From assembly GCA_947178195.1 (NCBI GenBank), contig CAMWXM010000076.1, positions 1 to 11,802 on the forward strand: a stretch of 11,802 nt of DNA, written 5' to 3'. This document shows, in pieces, positions 1-5,717 of the stretch. The DNA is from an uncultured Ruminococcus sp. Its GTDB lineage: Bacteria; Bacillota; Clostridia; Oscillospirales; Ruminococcaceae. Under the pieces are notes generated by a model. That model had not been told where the DNA came from, searched no databases, and was given only the letters and a program-made list of their open reading frames with translations. Within the stretch, counting starts at the first letter, position 1, and each line of letters begins with the position of its first letter. Both the position numbers and the translations under genes were made by a program.

Positions 1-88
1 TGTATCTGTCGAAATTATCAGGAAACATTGATATGATTTTCTTTGCTAACAGACTCTTACCGCCAATCCATGAAATAAAACTTTTCAT
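1..88 (-). CDS. D12-class DNA adenine methylase (Dam-like), 5' end only
   Basis: This is the N-terminal 29 codons of a gene that runs off the left edge. The translation begins MKSFISWIGGKSLLAKK. The F-x-x-W-x-G-G-K pattern at residues 4-11 is the S-adenosylmethionine-binding start of the D12/Dam family of N6-adenine DNA methyltransferases, which methylate adenine in short DNA sites. The residues that follow (MFPDNFDRY) fit the step leading to the family's next motif, which lies outside the window. The start is well supported: a perfect GGAGG sits at 97-101, 8 nt before the ATG. Solitary methylases of this kind are common in phages and integrative elements. The lysin-like and repressor-like relics beside it suggest such an origin, which is inference. 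Whether the rest of the gene is intact cannot be judged. Confidence 0.8.
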   Translation of the reverse strand, partial: MKSFISWIGGKSLLAKKIISMFPDNFDRY

Positions 89-96
89 TTTTAAAA

Positions 97-101
97 CCTC
101 C
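97..101 (-). promoter_or_regulatory. Ribosome binding site of the methylase gene
   Basis: The minus strand reads GGAGG, a full anti-16S match, 8 nt upstream of the ATG at 86-88. It fixes the start of the truncated methylase and indicates that this gene is, or recently was, translated. Confidence 0.8.
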
Positions 102-120
102 AAAATTTAATATATAAAAT

Positions 121-141
121 AAGGAGCGAAAAACGCTCCTT
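121..141 (-). terminator. Intrinsic terminator hairpin downstream of the lysin-like relic
   Basis: AAGGAGCG at 121-128 pairs perfectly with CGCTCCTT at 134-141 across a 5-nt loop. On the minus strand the stem is followed by ATTTTATATATT, a reasonable U-rich tail. It sits 3 nt after the stop codon (145-147) of the peptidoglycan-binding relic and upstream of the methylase start. It therefore probably ended the former transcript before the methylase. Confidence 0.6.
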
Positions 142-144
142 AAA

Positions 145-335
145 TTATTTCATTTTCTTCTCGATCTCATTTCTCAGCCTTTTAACAACTTCTCCCCTGC
201 AATTCCATTCTGCTTATAGCCCCACTTATCAAAGAGATAATTCACAGCGTTAAGAGTACCATTTCCGAAACTGCCGTTTTCGTCCATGCCATACTTGTTA
301 ATTCCAAGTTTTTTGGCGATAAGCAGCATCTCTTT
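145..335 (-). pseudogene. Frameshifted C-terminal remnant of a peptidoglycan-binding (endolysin-like) protein
   Basis: The minus strand encodes a short peptide containing DENGSFGNGTLNAV and then YLFDKWGYKQNGIAGEKLL. The pattern D-x-x-G-x-FG-x-x-T-x-x-AV is characteristic of PG_binding_1-type cell-wall-binding modules found at the ends of phage lysins and amidases. This frame stops at a TGA near 180. The expected ending, KRLRNEIEKKMK, continues in the neighbouring frame to a TAA at 145-147, so one base appears to have been lost around 183-193. No start codon or catalytic domain is present, and the similarity fades at about 335, where the repressor relic begins on the other strand. The piece is therefore a 3' fragment with a frameshift. 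Assignment to the domain family is from the motif only. A phage lysin is the likeliest parent, but another wall-binding protein is possible. Confidence 0.6.
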
Positions 336-337
336 AA

Positions 338-681
338 GGTAAAGTAATAGGTACTGCTAAAACATTAGCAGAAATAGAAATCAAAGAACGAGAAAAGAAA
401 AAAATCAAATCTATTGAACTACATACAAACCCCGGCTACATAGAATCTTATACGCTTCCAGCATCAGCAGGAAAGGGCGTTGACCTCGATGCTTGCGAAA
501 AAATAATGTTAAAAGTAAAAGATGCTAATTTAATAAGTGGTGCTAATTTCACGATAGTGAATATGCTCTCGTCAGAACCCAACCTCAAATTGAACAAGGA
601 AGTATCGGTATTTTTACAGTAAATGCAGATGGATATATAAAAAAGCTCGGAGCAGGAGAGATTATTTCAAGGATGTTATAA
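338..681 (+). pseudogene. Broken LexA/S24-type phage repressor remnant
   Basis: The first part is read in the frame that ends at TAA 620-622. It contains SYTLPASAGKGVDLD, matching the start of the S24 peptidase domain (commonly Y-x-x-x-P-x-SAG-x-G-x-x-L-D), and reaches ANFTI. The match then jumps near 555 to another frame: EYALVRTQPQIEQG, then GIFTVNADGYIKKLGAGE, ending at TAA 679-681. This second part matches the S24 core that carries the catalytic lysine (the YIKKL segment). The expected G-D-S-M segment with the nucleophilic serine should lie between the two parts and is missing, so an internal deletion is likely. The N-terminal helix-turn-helix and the start codon are also gone, since a stop lies just upstream at 335-337. 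Such proteins repress phage or mobile-element genes and self-cleave after DNA damage. This copy cannot do so. Confidence 0.6.
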
Positions 682-781
682 GCACAGAAGAATATTGAGA
701 TGCTTTTATACAAAAAATAGGGCAAAACAATGTCCGACCCTATGCTAAAAAATGTCCTACGTCCGACCCCTATTTTCAACA
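670..781. repeat. Possible insertion-sequence end with duplicated subterminal motif
   Basis: Immediately after the repressor match ends, the sequence holds two near-identical direct repeats: GTCCGACCCTAT at 732-743 and GTCCGACCCCTAT at 761-773. Read on the minus strand, the outer one lies just inside a candidate tip, TGTTGAAAATAGGGG, starting at 781. Elements of the IS21 group have TGT tips and repeated transposase-binding motifs near their ends, so a relic end of that kind is a reasonable guess. A short frame ending KDVISTEEY at a TGA near 700 could be the tail of its last gene. No transposase is visible, and the family assignment is weak. Confidence 0.3.
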
Positions 782-1085
782 TAAAAATTTGAATTGTTTA
801 AAGAGAATTTTAAAAATATTTTAGGCTTAAAACGCCTATTTGCGTGGTTTGTAGATTTTTTAAAACTTCTTAAAACGTTTCTAAAACGAATTTTTAATAA
901 AAAAATAAAAATCCACGAAGGAGCAATTTCGGTTCATTTTCGTGGATTTTTTGCGACACGTTAATATATTTAATTGTAACTTTTTCAGAAATTTCACACT
1001 TCTCAATCGCCGTAGATACGTGATTTCAGACTGATTTCTCGGGTTTTCACCGCTTTTTCTTGGAATTTACGTATTTGGTATTTTG
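782..1085. other. AT-rich non-coding stretch between relics and the IS200-like element
   Basis: No convincing gene is seen here. A small inverted repeat, TAGGC (822-826) with GCCTA (834-838), precedes the strong hairpin at 907-951. A frame open on the plus strand from 785 to 964 and another on the minus strand lack a ribosome binding site and recognisable motifs. The part from about 965 to 1085 may include flanking DNA and the left end of the downstream IS200-like element, whose exact boundary I cannot fix. Confidence 0.5.
907..951. terminator. Strong bidirectional terminator-like hairpin
   Basis: AAAAATCCACGAA at 907-919 pairs perfectly over 13 bp with TTCGTGGATTTTT at 939-951, around a 19-nt loop. 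On the plus strand the stem ends in a run of six T. On the minus strand it is followed by a long T-rich tract. It would work as an intrinsic terminator in either direction and insulates the relics on the left from the transposase element on the right. Confidence 0.65.
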
Positions 1086-1116
1086 CTTGTCGCTTAACAG
1101 TTATCGTCATGACAAG
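1086..1116 (+). promoter_or_regulatory. Inverted repeat enclosing the tnpA start codon
   Basis: CTTGTC at 1086-1091 is complementary to GACAAG at 1111-1116, and the right arm begins at the G of the ATG at 1109-1111. No Shine-Dalgarno sequence is visible before this ATG. In IS200-type elements (established for IS200 itself) a 5' hairpin in the mRNA occludes transposase translation. This short stem may play the same role, though at 6 bp with a 19-nt loop it is marginal on its own. Confidence 0.35.
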
Positions 1117-1585
1117 AGACGATATAAGTAGTTTAGCACATTCGAAGTGGAATTGCAAGTACCATGTTGTATTTGCGCCAAAATATAGGAGAATGGTGAT
1201 TTATAATCAGCTAAAAACTGATATAGGGAAAATCCTTAGAAAATTGTGTGAGCAGAATGGAGTGGAAATAATTGAAGCAGAAGCATGTCCTGATCACATA
1301 CATATGCTGATAGCAATTCCACCAAAATATAGTGTTGTTCAGATTATGGGATATCTCAAGTGAAAGAGTGCTTTGATGATATTCGATCGACATGCGAATC
1401 TCAAATATAAGTATGGGAACAGACACTTTTGGTGTAGAGGTTACTATGTAGATACAGTAGGAAAAAATAAAAAGAAAATAGAGGAGTACATAAGAAACCA
1501 GTTGCAGGAGGATATCGCAAGCGACCAGTTAAGCTTGTTAGAAACAACTGACCCATTTACTGGAGAAAATTATAAAAAGAAATAA
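1109..1585 (+). pseudogene. tnpA: IS200/IS605-family Y1 transposase interrupted by one TGA codon
   Basis: One frame of 158 codons encodes an otherwise full-length TnpA (family about 140-160 residues). It begins with the usual KWNCKYHVVFAPKYRR stretch at residues 13-28. The metal-binding HUH motif is H63-I-H65 in PDHIHM. The nucleophilic tyrosine is Y127 in IEEYIRNQ, with Q131 nearby. The enzyme would cut and rejoin single-stranded element ends through a 5'-phosphotyrosine link. Codon 85 (1361-1363) is TGA, where relatives have glycine in the segment GYLKGKS. A single G-to-T change from GGA explains it, because the frame before and after is preserved. The stop separates the HUH motif from the tyrosine, so the 84-residue product cannot be catalytic. 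A TTG at 1373 could start the second part, but it has no obvious ribosome binding site. The rest is undamaged, so the mutation looks recent; a sequencing error is possible. Confidence 0.85.
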
Positions 1586-1669
1586 TAATACCCCTTAAGG
1601 GGTGGCTGGGAATGAAATTGCAGTTGGCAGACTTTTCTCAGCCCTCTTAAGGGGCAGCGTCAGTATTAT
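1585..1669 (+). repeat. Nested inverted repeats in the IS200-like element tail
   Basis: ATAATAC at 1585-1591 is complementary to GTATTAT at 1663-1669. Inside it, CCCCTTAAGGGG at 1591-1602 is a perfect palindrome whose sequence largely recurs as CTTAAGGGG at 1646-1654. GGCTGGGAA at 1604-1612 pairs with TTCTCAGCC at 1635-1643 apart from one wobble position. The whole could fold as one long interrupted hairpin or as several smaller ones. It starts within the tnpA stop codon, so it may serve as the element's own terminator or as part of its end structure. Confidence 0.55.
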
Positions 1670-1692
1670 GCCCTTCTAGGGCTTTCTCAAAC

Positions 1693-1710
1693 CACCCGTT
1701 TAACGGGGTG
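1693..1710 (+). repeat. Candidate right-end hairpin of the IS200-like element
   Basis: CACCCG at 1693-1698 pairs with CGGGGTG at 1704-1710 across TTTAA, leaving one unpaired G in the right arm. A subterminal hairpin with a bulged base is the known TnpA recognition form in the IS200/IS605 family. The sequence after it, ATTTTGATTATATATG, probably contains the cleavage site, which I cannot pinpoint. Confidence 0.5.
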
Positions 1711-1727
1711 ATTTTGATTATATATGC

Positions 1728-1753
1728 GAAGCCGAAGATCAATCTTCGGCTTC
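1728..1753 (-). terminator. Hairpin over the stop codon of the CorC-like gene
   Basis: GAAGCCGAAGA at 1728-1738 pairs perfectly over 11 bp with TCTTCGGCTTC at 1743-1753, with a TCAA loop. The TGA stop of the CorC-like gene (1739-1741) lies in that loop. It looks like an intrinsic terminator, but on the minus strand the stem is followed by GCATATATAATC rather than a run of T. The IS200-like element begins within about 10 nt, so a former U-tract may have been displaced by the insertion. Confidence 0.5.
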
Positions 1754-3115
1754 AGTTTCTATATCTACAGTTTTTATTTTCTTTGCCTTTATTTTAGAGA
1801 TCCAGTTATCTTCCGTAAGAAGAACGGTAAATTCCACATCGCCATACGCAACGCTGGGAGTTTCGTCCTCCTGTGGTATCCTTCCAAGAAGATCCACAAT
1901 AAATGCGCTCATGGTATCGTAATTATGATCGTCAGGCATAATAAGTCCCAGTTCCTCTTCAACGTCGTCAGGATTTGTATCACCGCTGATAGTATAAACT
2001 CCGTCGTCCACGCAAACTATCTCCGCTTTTTCATTGTCATATTCGTCCTGAATATTGCCTACGATTTCTTCCAGCATATCTTCCATGCTTACAAAGCCGG
2101 CAGTACCTCCATATTCGTCTATGACTATGGCGCATTGAGCTTTTTCCTTTGTAAGAGTTTCAAAGGCATCGCTGCACATACATGTCTCCGGAAGATAAAT
2201 AGCTTTTCTCATAAATTGTTTAATGGTAAAATCCTCCGAATGCTCACAGCCTACCAGACACAGCAAATCTTTGACATATATAATTCCCACAATATTATCT
2301 ACCGTTTCTTCATAAACAGGAATTCTCGAATACCCCTTATCAATAGCAAGATAAATTATATCGCCTATTTTAGAGTTAAGCTCAACAGCTACTATATCCT
2401 TTCTGTGAGTCATTACGTCCGAAACGTCAACATCGCCGAAATCAAAAATATTATTTATCATTTCACGCTGACTTTCTTCTAAAACTCCGGTTTCGTTGCC
2501 GGCATCTACCATCATGCGTATCTCTTCTTCTGTTACTGTTCCGTCTTTCTGTGAAAAGGAAATGCCGAATGGCTTGCATATCAGTCTTGAAATACCGTAG
2601 GATATAAGGCTCAGCGGCAAAAGAAGTGCTATATATATTTTTACTATCGCCGATATTGAAGCCGCAAATTTTTCGGGATTTTTCTGAACCAGTTTTTTGG
2701 GTATTGTTTCGGTAAGAGCTACTGTAAGCGCTGTTGCGACAAGCATGATCAGAAGGCATACAAGAATATAAACAGGTCGGACAAAAAAACTGCTTACTCC
2801 GTCTATCAGCCACGAATCCAGCGCAAGAATAAATATTCCGATAAGCATATTCATTCCGGTACGTCCGATCGAAAACGAAGTAATAAGCTTCGAGGGCGTC
2901 CTCATTAGCGACAGCAGTCGTTGATATTTTTTCTCCTTTTCGGCTGAATTTTTTACCTTGTTGTCATTTGATTCAATAATTGCATGTTCACAGGCTGTAA
3001 AAAATCCCTTAATAATTATCAGTGTCACAAGAATAATTACTATAACTTTAATGATGTCCAATTTGTAGTTGGAATAAGAAACTATTTCAATAAATTGACT
3101 CCCGTCTGTGTCCAT
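1739..3115 (-). CDS. CNNM/CorC-family membrane protein with CBS domains
   Basis: 458 residues, with the usual three-part layout of the HlyC/CorC (UPF0053) family. A DUF21 membrane domain spans about 20-185, with hydrophobic segments near 20-39, 88-105, 115-136 and 155-175 and the family's ETIPK motif at 136-140. A CBS pair spans about 230-355; YSRIPVYEE at 262-270 and VIDEYGGTAGFVSMEDMLEEIVG at 331-353 are diagnostic. A CorC_HlyC C-terminal domain spans about 365-447. Family members are linked to magnesium or other divalent cation export and resistance, with nucleotide binding to the CBS pair regulating the membrane part. The older haemolysin label is misleading. AAAGGAG lies 7 nt before the ATG. 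It follows argF after 91 nt that include a hairpin, so it may be the last gene of the operon or have its own promoter. Its link to arginine metabolism is unknown. Confidence 0.9.
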   Translation of the reverse strand: MDTDGSQFIEIVSYSNYKLDIIKVIVIILVTLIIIKGFFTACEHAIIESNDNKVKNSAEKEKKYQRLLSLMRTPSKLITSFSIGRTGMNMLIGIFILALDSWLIDGVSSFFVRPVYILVCLLIMLVATALTVALTETIPKKLVQKNPEKFAASISAIVKIYIALLLPLSLISYGISRLICKPFGISFSQKDGTVTEEEIRMMVDAGNETGVLEESQREMINNIFDFGDVDVSDVMTHRKDIVAVELNSKIGDIIYLAIDKGYSRIPVYEETVDNIVGIIYVKDLLCLVGCEHSEDFTIKQFMRKAIYLPETCMCSDAFETLTKEKAQCAIVIDEYGGTAGFVSMEDMLEEIVGNIQDEYDNEKAEIVCVDDGVYTISGDTNPDDVEEELGLIMPDDHNYDTMSAFIVDLLGRIPQEDETPSVAYGDVEFTVLLTEDNWISKIKAKKIKTVDIETEAED

Positions 3116-3156
3116 TAGTTTTCTCCTTTATTTTTAACAAATAGGCTGAAACTTAA

Positions 3157-3205
3157 AATTTGTTCTCATAGGAAAAGTGTGCGATTATGCATATGAGGAC
3201 AAATT
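3157..3205 (-). terminator. Hairpin directly after argF, possible weak terminator or attenuator
   Basis: AATTTGTTCTCATA at 3157-3170 pairs with TATGAGGACAAATT at 3192-3205 over 14 positions with one mismatch (C against A in the minus-strand RNA), around a 21-nt loop. It starts 1 nt after the argF stop codon. On the minus strand the second arm runs into TTTTAAG, which is T-rich but short. It could reduce read-through into the CorC-like gene or protect the 3' end of the arginine transcript. Confidence 0.45.
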
Positions 3206-3206
3206 C

Positions 3207-4109
3207 TTATCCCATAAGCTTGACCATTACAGCCTTCTGAGCGTGTAAACGGTTTTCAGCCTCTTCAAATATTTCTTTTGCATGCTCTTCAAATACCTTT
3301 GATGTTATCTCCTCTTCACGATGAGCAGGCAGACAGTGCATAACCAAAGCGTCCTTATTTGCCAGAGCCATTATTTCATCGTTTATCTGATATCCCTTAA
3401 ATGCCATACGGCGCTGTTCGGATTCGCCTTCCTGACCCATCGACGCCCATACGTCGGTAATAAGAATATCTGCGTTCTGAGCCGCTTCCTTCGGGTCGCT
3501 TGTAAGGGTAAAGCAATCGGATTCTGCGGCAAAATCAAGAACTTCTTTTGCCGGACGATAATTTTCAGGGGAAGCGCAGGAAACGGTCATACCTACTTTA
3601 AGTCCACCTGTAATAAGGGAATTTGCCATATTATTTCCGTCACCAATATAGCACATTTTAAGACCGTCAAAGCTGCCTTTAAATTCACGGATAGTCATAA
3701 GGTCGGCAAGCACCTGACAGGGATGAGCAAAATCTGTAAGCCCGTTTATTACAGGAATATTGCCGTATTCTGCCAAATCCTCAACTTCCTTTTGTTCAAA
3801 TGTACGTATCATTATTCCGTCTATATAACGTGAAAGTACACGAGCTGTATCCTGAACCGGTTCTCCTCTTCCTATCTGTAAATCGGAGGAGGACAGAAAC
3901 AGCGGATAACCTCCAAGCTGATACATACCTGTTTCAAAGGAAACACGGGTACGGGTAGATGCCTTCTGGAAAATCATTCCAAGTGATTTCCCTTTAAGAT
4001 GAGGATGTGGAATGCTGTGCTTTAGCTCGTATTTAAGCTGGTCGGCTAAATTTAAAATATCAATGATCTCTTCTTTGCTCAGGTCGAGCATTTTAAGTAA
4101 ATGTTTCAT
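3207..4109 (-). CDS. argF: Ornithine carbamoyltransferase
   Basis: 300 residues, close to the usual length of about 300-330. The enzyme joins carbamoyl phosphate and ornithine to give citrulline in the cytosol. The carbamoyl-phosphate loop S-T-R-T-R is at 51-55, HPCQ at 129-132, the ornithine-binding D-x-x-x-S-M-G at 219-225, and HCLPAHR with the catalytic cysteine at 258-264. These distinguish it from aspartate carbamoyltransferase. The ATG follows an AAGGG ribosome binding site by 7 nt, and the gene starts 21 nt after argD ends. Its place as the last arg gene beside the biosynthetic set favours the anabolic role. A catabolic arginine-deiminase role is unlikely, since arcA and arcC are absent from the window. 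The carbamoyl phosphate source (carAB) must be encoded elsewhere. Confidence 0.97.
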   Translation of the reverse strand: MKHLLKMLDLSKEEIIDILNLADQLKYELKHSIPHPHLKGKSLGMIFQKASTRTRVSFETGMYQLGGYPLFLSSSDLQIGRGEPVQDTARVLSRYIDGIMIRTFEQKEVEDLAEYGNIPVINGLTDFAHPCQVLADLMTIREFKGSFDGLKMCYIGDGNNMANSLITGGLKVGMTVSCASPENYRPAKEVLDFAAESDCFTLTSDPKEAAQNADILITDVWASMGQEGESEQRRMAFKGYQINDEIMALANKDALVMHCLPAHREEEITSKVFEEHAKEIFEEAENRLHAQKAVMVKLMG

Positions 4110-4130
4110 TTTATTACCCTTTCTGATCTA

Positions 4131-5300
4131 TTATTGTATTATTTTTTCAAATATTTTCAGTCCTGTATCTATTTCGTCATAAGTTATATTAAGCGGCGGA
4201 AGAAGTCTTACCTTTTCCTTAGCAGTCAAGAGCATAAGTCCTTCCTCAAGAGCCTTTGCCACAACGTCAGCGGCACTTTTATTTTTTAAAGTGATACCTA
4301 TCATCATTCCAATACCACTTACCGCTTCAACCTGGTCAAAGGTCAATAACTTATTTTTGATATATTTGCCCTTTTCGGATACTTCATCAAGAAATTTTTC
4401 ATTGCAGACTTTATTTAAAACTGCCATGCCGCCTGCGCAGGCAATAGGATTTCCGCCAAAGGTTGAGCCGTGAGTACCCTTAGAAAGAACTTGGTCACAC
4501 TTTTCATTGGCAAGACAAGCCCCCATAGGAAGTCCGCCGGCAATACCCTTTGCAAGAGTAGTAATATCCGGCTTGACTCCGAAATGCTCGGAAGCTAAAA
4601 ATTTACCTGTTCTGCCGACTCCTGTCTGAACCTCATCGGCGATAAGAAGTATATCTTTTTCCCTGCATATTTCAGCTAATTGCTTAACATATTCTTTTTC
4701 AAGGGCATTAACGCCACCCTCGCCCTGAACAAATTCTATCATAACTGCGCATACATTGTCAAGCTTTGATTTCAGGTCATCAATATCGTTTGCCTTTGCG
4801 TTTACAAAACCCTCAACAAAAGGGAAAAAATAATTATGAAAGCTATCCTGACCGGTTGCCGAAAGTGTACAGAGAGTTCTTCCGTGAAAGGAATTTACCA
4901 GCGTTACAATATTATGTCGTCCTTTGCCGTATTTGTCAAAGCTGTATTTTCTTGCAAGCTTTATTGCGCATTCGTTAGCTTCTGCCCCTGAATTTCCAAA
5001 AAATATTTTTGAATATCCAGTAATATTGCAAAGCTTTTCGGCAAAATCCGCCTGAACCTTTGTATAATAATAATTAGAAGTATGCTGGATAGATTTTACC
5101 TGAGAGCAAACTGCCTCTACCCAGTCGTTATCGCAAAATCCAAGTGAATTTGTACCTATACCGCTTCCAAAGTCAATATATTGTTTACCGTTTTCATCAA
5201 TTCCGCTTCTTTTTTCGCCTTTATCAAAAACAACATCGAAACGTCCGTATGTATGCATAACATGATCGTTAAATTTTTCAATAGTAGTCAATTTCCACAC
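4131..5300 (-). CDS. argD: Acetylornithine aminotransferase
   Basis: 389 residues, of class III PLP-dependent aminotransferases. It swaps an amino group from glutamate onto N-acetylglutamate 5-semialdehyde to give N2-acetylornithine. NSGAEAN at 103-109 binds the cofactor phosphate. FHGRT at 138-142, E189, and D222-E223-V-Q-T-G-V-G-R are the usual cofactor and substrate contacts. K251 in TLAKGIAGG is the Schiff-base lysine, and GSTFGGNP at 278-285 is conserved. Context fixes acetylornithine over ornithine or GABA aminotransferases. The start is uncertain. The frame opens with GTG at 5298-5300, only 1 nt after the AAAGGA ribosome site. A TTG at 5289-5291, giving [17 protein letters not shown], is 10 nt downstream of that site and may be the real start; there is no early ATG before residue 15. 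It sits 6-15 nt after the DUF3592-like gene, so the two are probably co-translated. Confidence 0.96.
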   Translation of the reverse strand: MWKLTTIEKFNDHVMHTYGRFDVVFDKGEKRSGIDENGKQYIDFGSGIGTNSLGFCDNDWVEAVCSQVKSIQHTSNYYYTKVQADFAEKLCNITGYSKIFFGNSGAEANECAIKLARKYSFDKYGKGRHNIVTLVNSFHGRTLCTLSATGQDSFHNYFFPFVEGFVNAKANDIDDLKSKLDNVCAVMIEFVQGEGGVNALEKEYVKQLAEICREKDILLIADEVQTGVGRTGKFLASEHFGVKPDITTLAKGIAGGLPMGACLANEKCDQVLSKGTHGSTFGGNPIACAGGMAVLNKVCNEKFLDEVSEKGKYIKNKLLTFDQVEAVSGIGMMIGITLKNKSAADVVAKALEEGLMLLTAKEKVRLLPPLNITYDEIDTGLKIFEKIIQ

Positions 5301-5301
5301 G

Positions 5302-5308
5302 TCCTTTT
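5302..5308 (-). promoter_or_regulatory. Ribosome binding site deciding the argD start
   Basis: The minus strand reads AAAAGGA here, overlapping the TAA stop (5307-5309) of the upstream membrane-protein gene. Its spacing is 1 nt to the GTG at 5300 and 10 nt to the TTG at 5291. The second spacing is physiologically better, which argues for the shorter ArgD. Confidence 0.45.
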
Positions 5309-5717
5309 AAAAATATCGTATATACATAATAATATATGCTATAATTGTAAATGCTCCACAACATATAAAAATTTTTTCCGCTATATCCTTGCTCTGAACC
5401 GGCTGAAATTTACGGTGATTTTTTCTGTTCACACGAATATTTATTCTGTCGCCTTTTTTATAGTTTATAGTGCCTTCCATAAGGAACTTATCCGCTGTAC
5501 ATTCGTAAACCTGTCCGTTTATCGTATATTTTACTATTGGAGCTTCTACGTCCATTTTTATTTTGGCATATTTTTTATTGTATTTTGCAGTTCCCACGAT
5601 TATTCCTGTTGTCTGAATACCCAGTCTTGTTCTTCTTATAAACAGAAAAATTCCGATAAGTATCATACAAACGCCTATAACAATGGGAGCAGCAAGAATT
5701 AATCTGACCGCCGTCAT
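5307..5717 (-). CDS. DUF3592-like membrane protein inside the arginine operon
   Basis: 136 residues of unknown function. A hydrophobic helix spans about 5-27, followed by R-R-T-R, so the N-terminal end is probably outside and the central part inside under the positive-inside rule. A central soluble part, about 34-108, has the arrangement of DUF3592 proteins: TTGIIVGTA, then VKYTINGQVYEC, then KKGDRINIRVNRKN. A second hydrophobic helix spans about 113-133. The paired helices around a small beta-rich domain are typical of that family. The ATG overlaps the argB stop in an ATGA arrangement, and argD begins 6-15 nt later, so it is an integral part of the operon and probably coupled to argB translation. 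No transporter or enzyme motif is seen. A link to arginine metabolism is suggested by position only. Confidence 0.75.
   Translation of the reverse strand: MTAVRLILAAPIVIGVCMILIGIFLFIRRTRLGIQTTGIIVGTAKYNKKYAKIKMDVEAPIVKYTINGQVYECTADKFLMEGTINYKKGDRINIRVNRKNHRKFQPVQSKDIAEKIFICCGAFTIIAYIIMYIRYF

Larger units (their letters stand above)
1086..1722 (+). mobile_element. IS200/IS605-family insertion sequence (tnpA only)
   Basis: A compact element with one gene, tnpA, encoding an HUH-type Y1 transposase. It is followed by about 130 bp of non-coding sequence rich in imperfect palindromes and ending in a bulged hairpin at 1693-1710. Elements of this family lack terminal inverted repeats. They move as single strands, with TnpA recognising subterminal hairpins and inserting next to a short target sequence without duplication. 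Both boundaries given here are estimates: the left is placed at the inverted repeat before tnpA and the right about 10 nt after the last hairpin. No tnpB (Cas12-like nuclease) gene accompanies it. The element lies directly beside the end of the CorC-like gene. Because tnpA is interrupted, movement would need a transposase supplied in trans. Confidence 0.7.

Noticed and set aside
785..964. Plus-strand open frame rich in Lys, Leu and Phe running into the hairpin at 907-951
   Set aside because: It has no ATG or ribosome site, its AT-rich composition explains the residues, and its last third is a terminator stem. It could be a gene tail, but nothing supports that.
1361..1363. TGA read as glycine (an alternative genetic code), since it replaces a conserved glycine in TnpA
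   Set aside because: argB, argJ and the CorC-like gene end naturally at TGA at family-typical lengths, and none of the intact genes has an internal TGA. A point mutation in one transposase is simpler.
1724..2482. Long plus-strand open frame of 252 codons opposite the CorC-like gene
   Set aside because: It is antisense to a well-supported gene, has no ribosome site, and encodes a low-quality Phe/Ile/Tyr-rich sequence with no recognisable motif. It is a shadow frame.
5181..5702. Plus-strand open frame of 173 codons opposite the DUF3592-like gene and argD start
   Set aside because: Antisense to two better-supported genes in a compact minus-strand operon, and without a ribosome site or recognisable domain.
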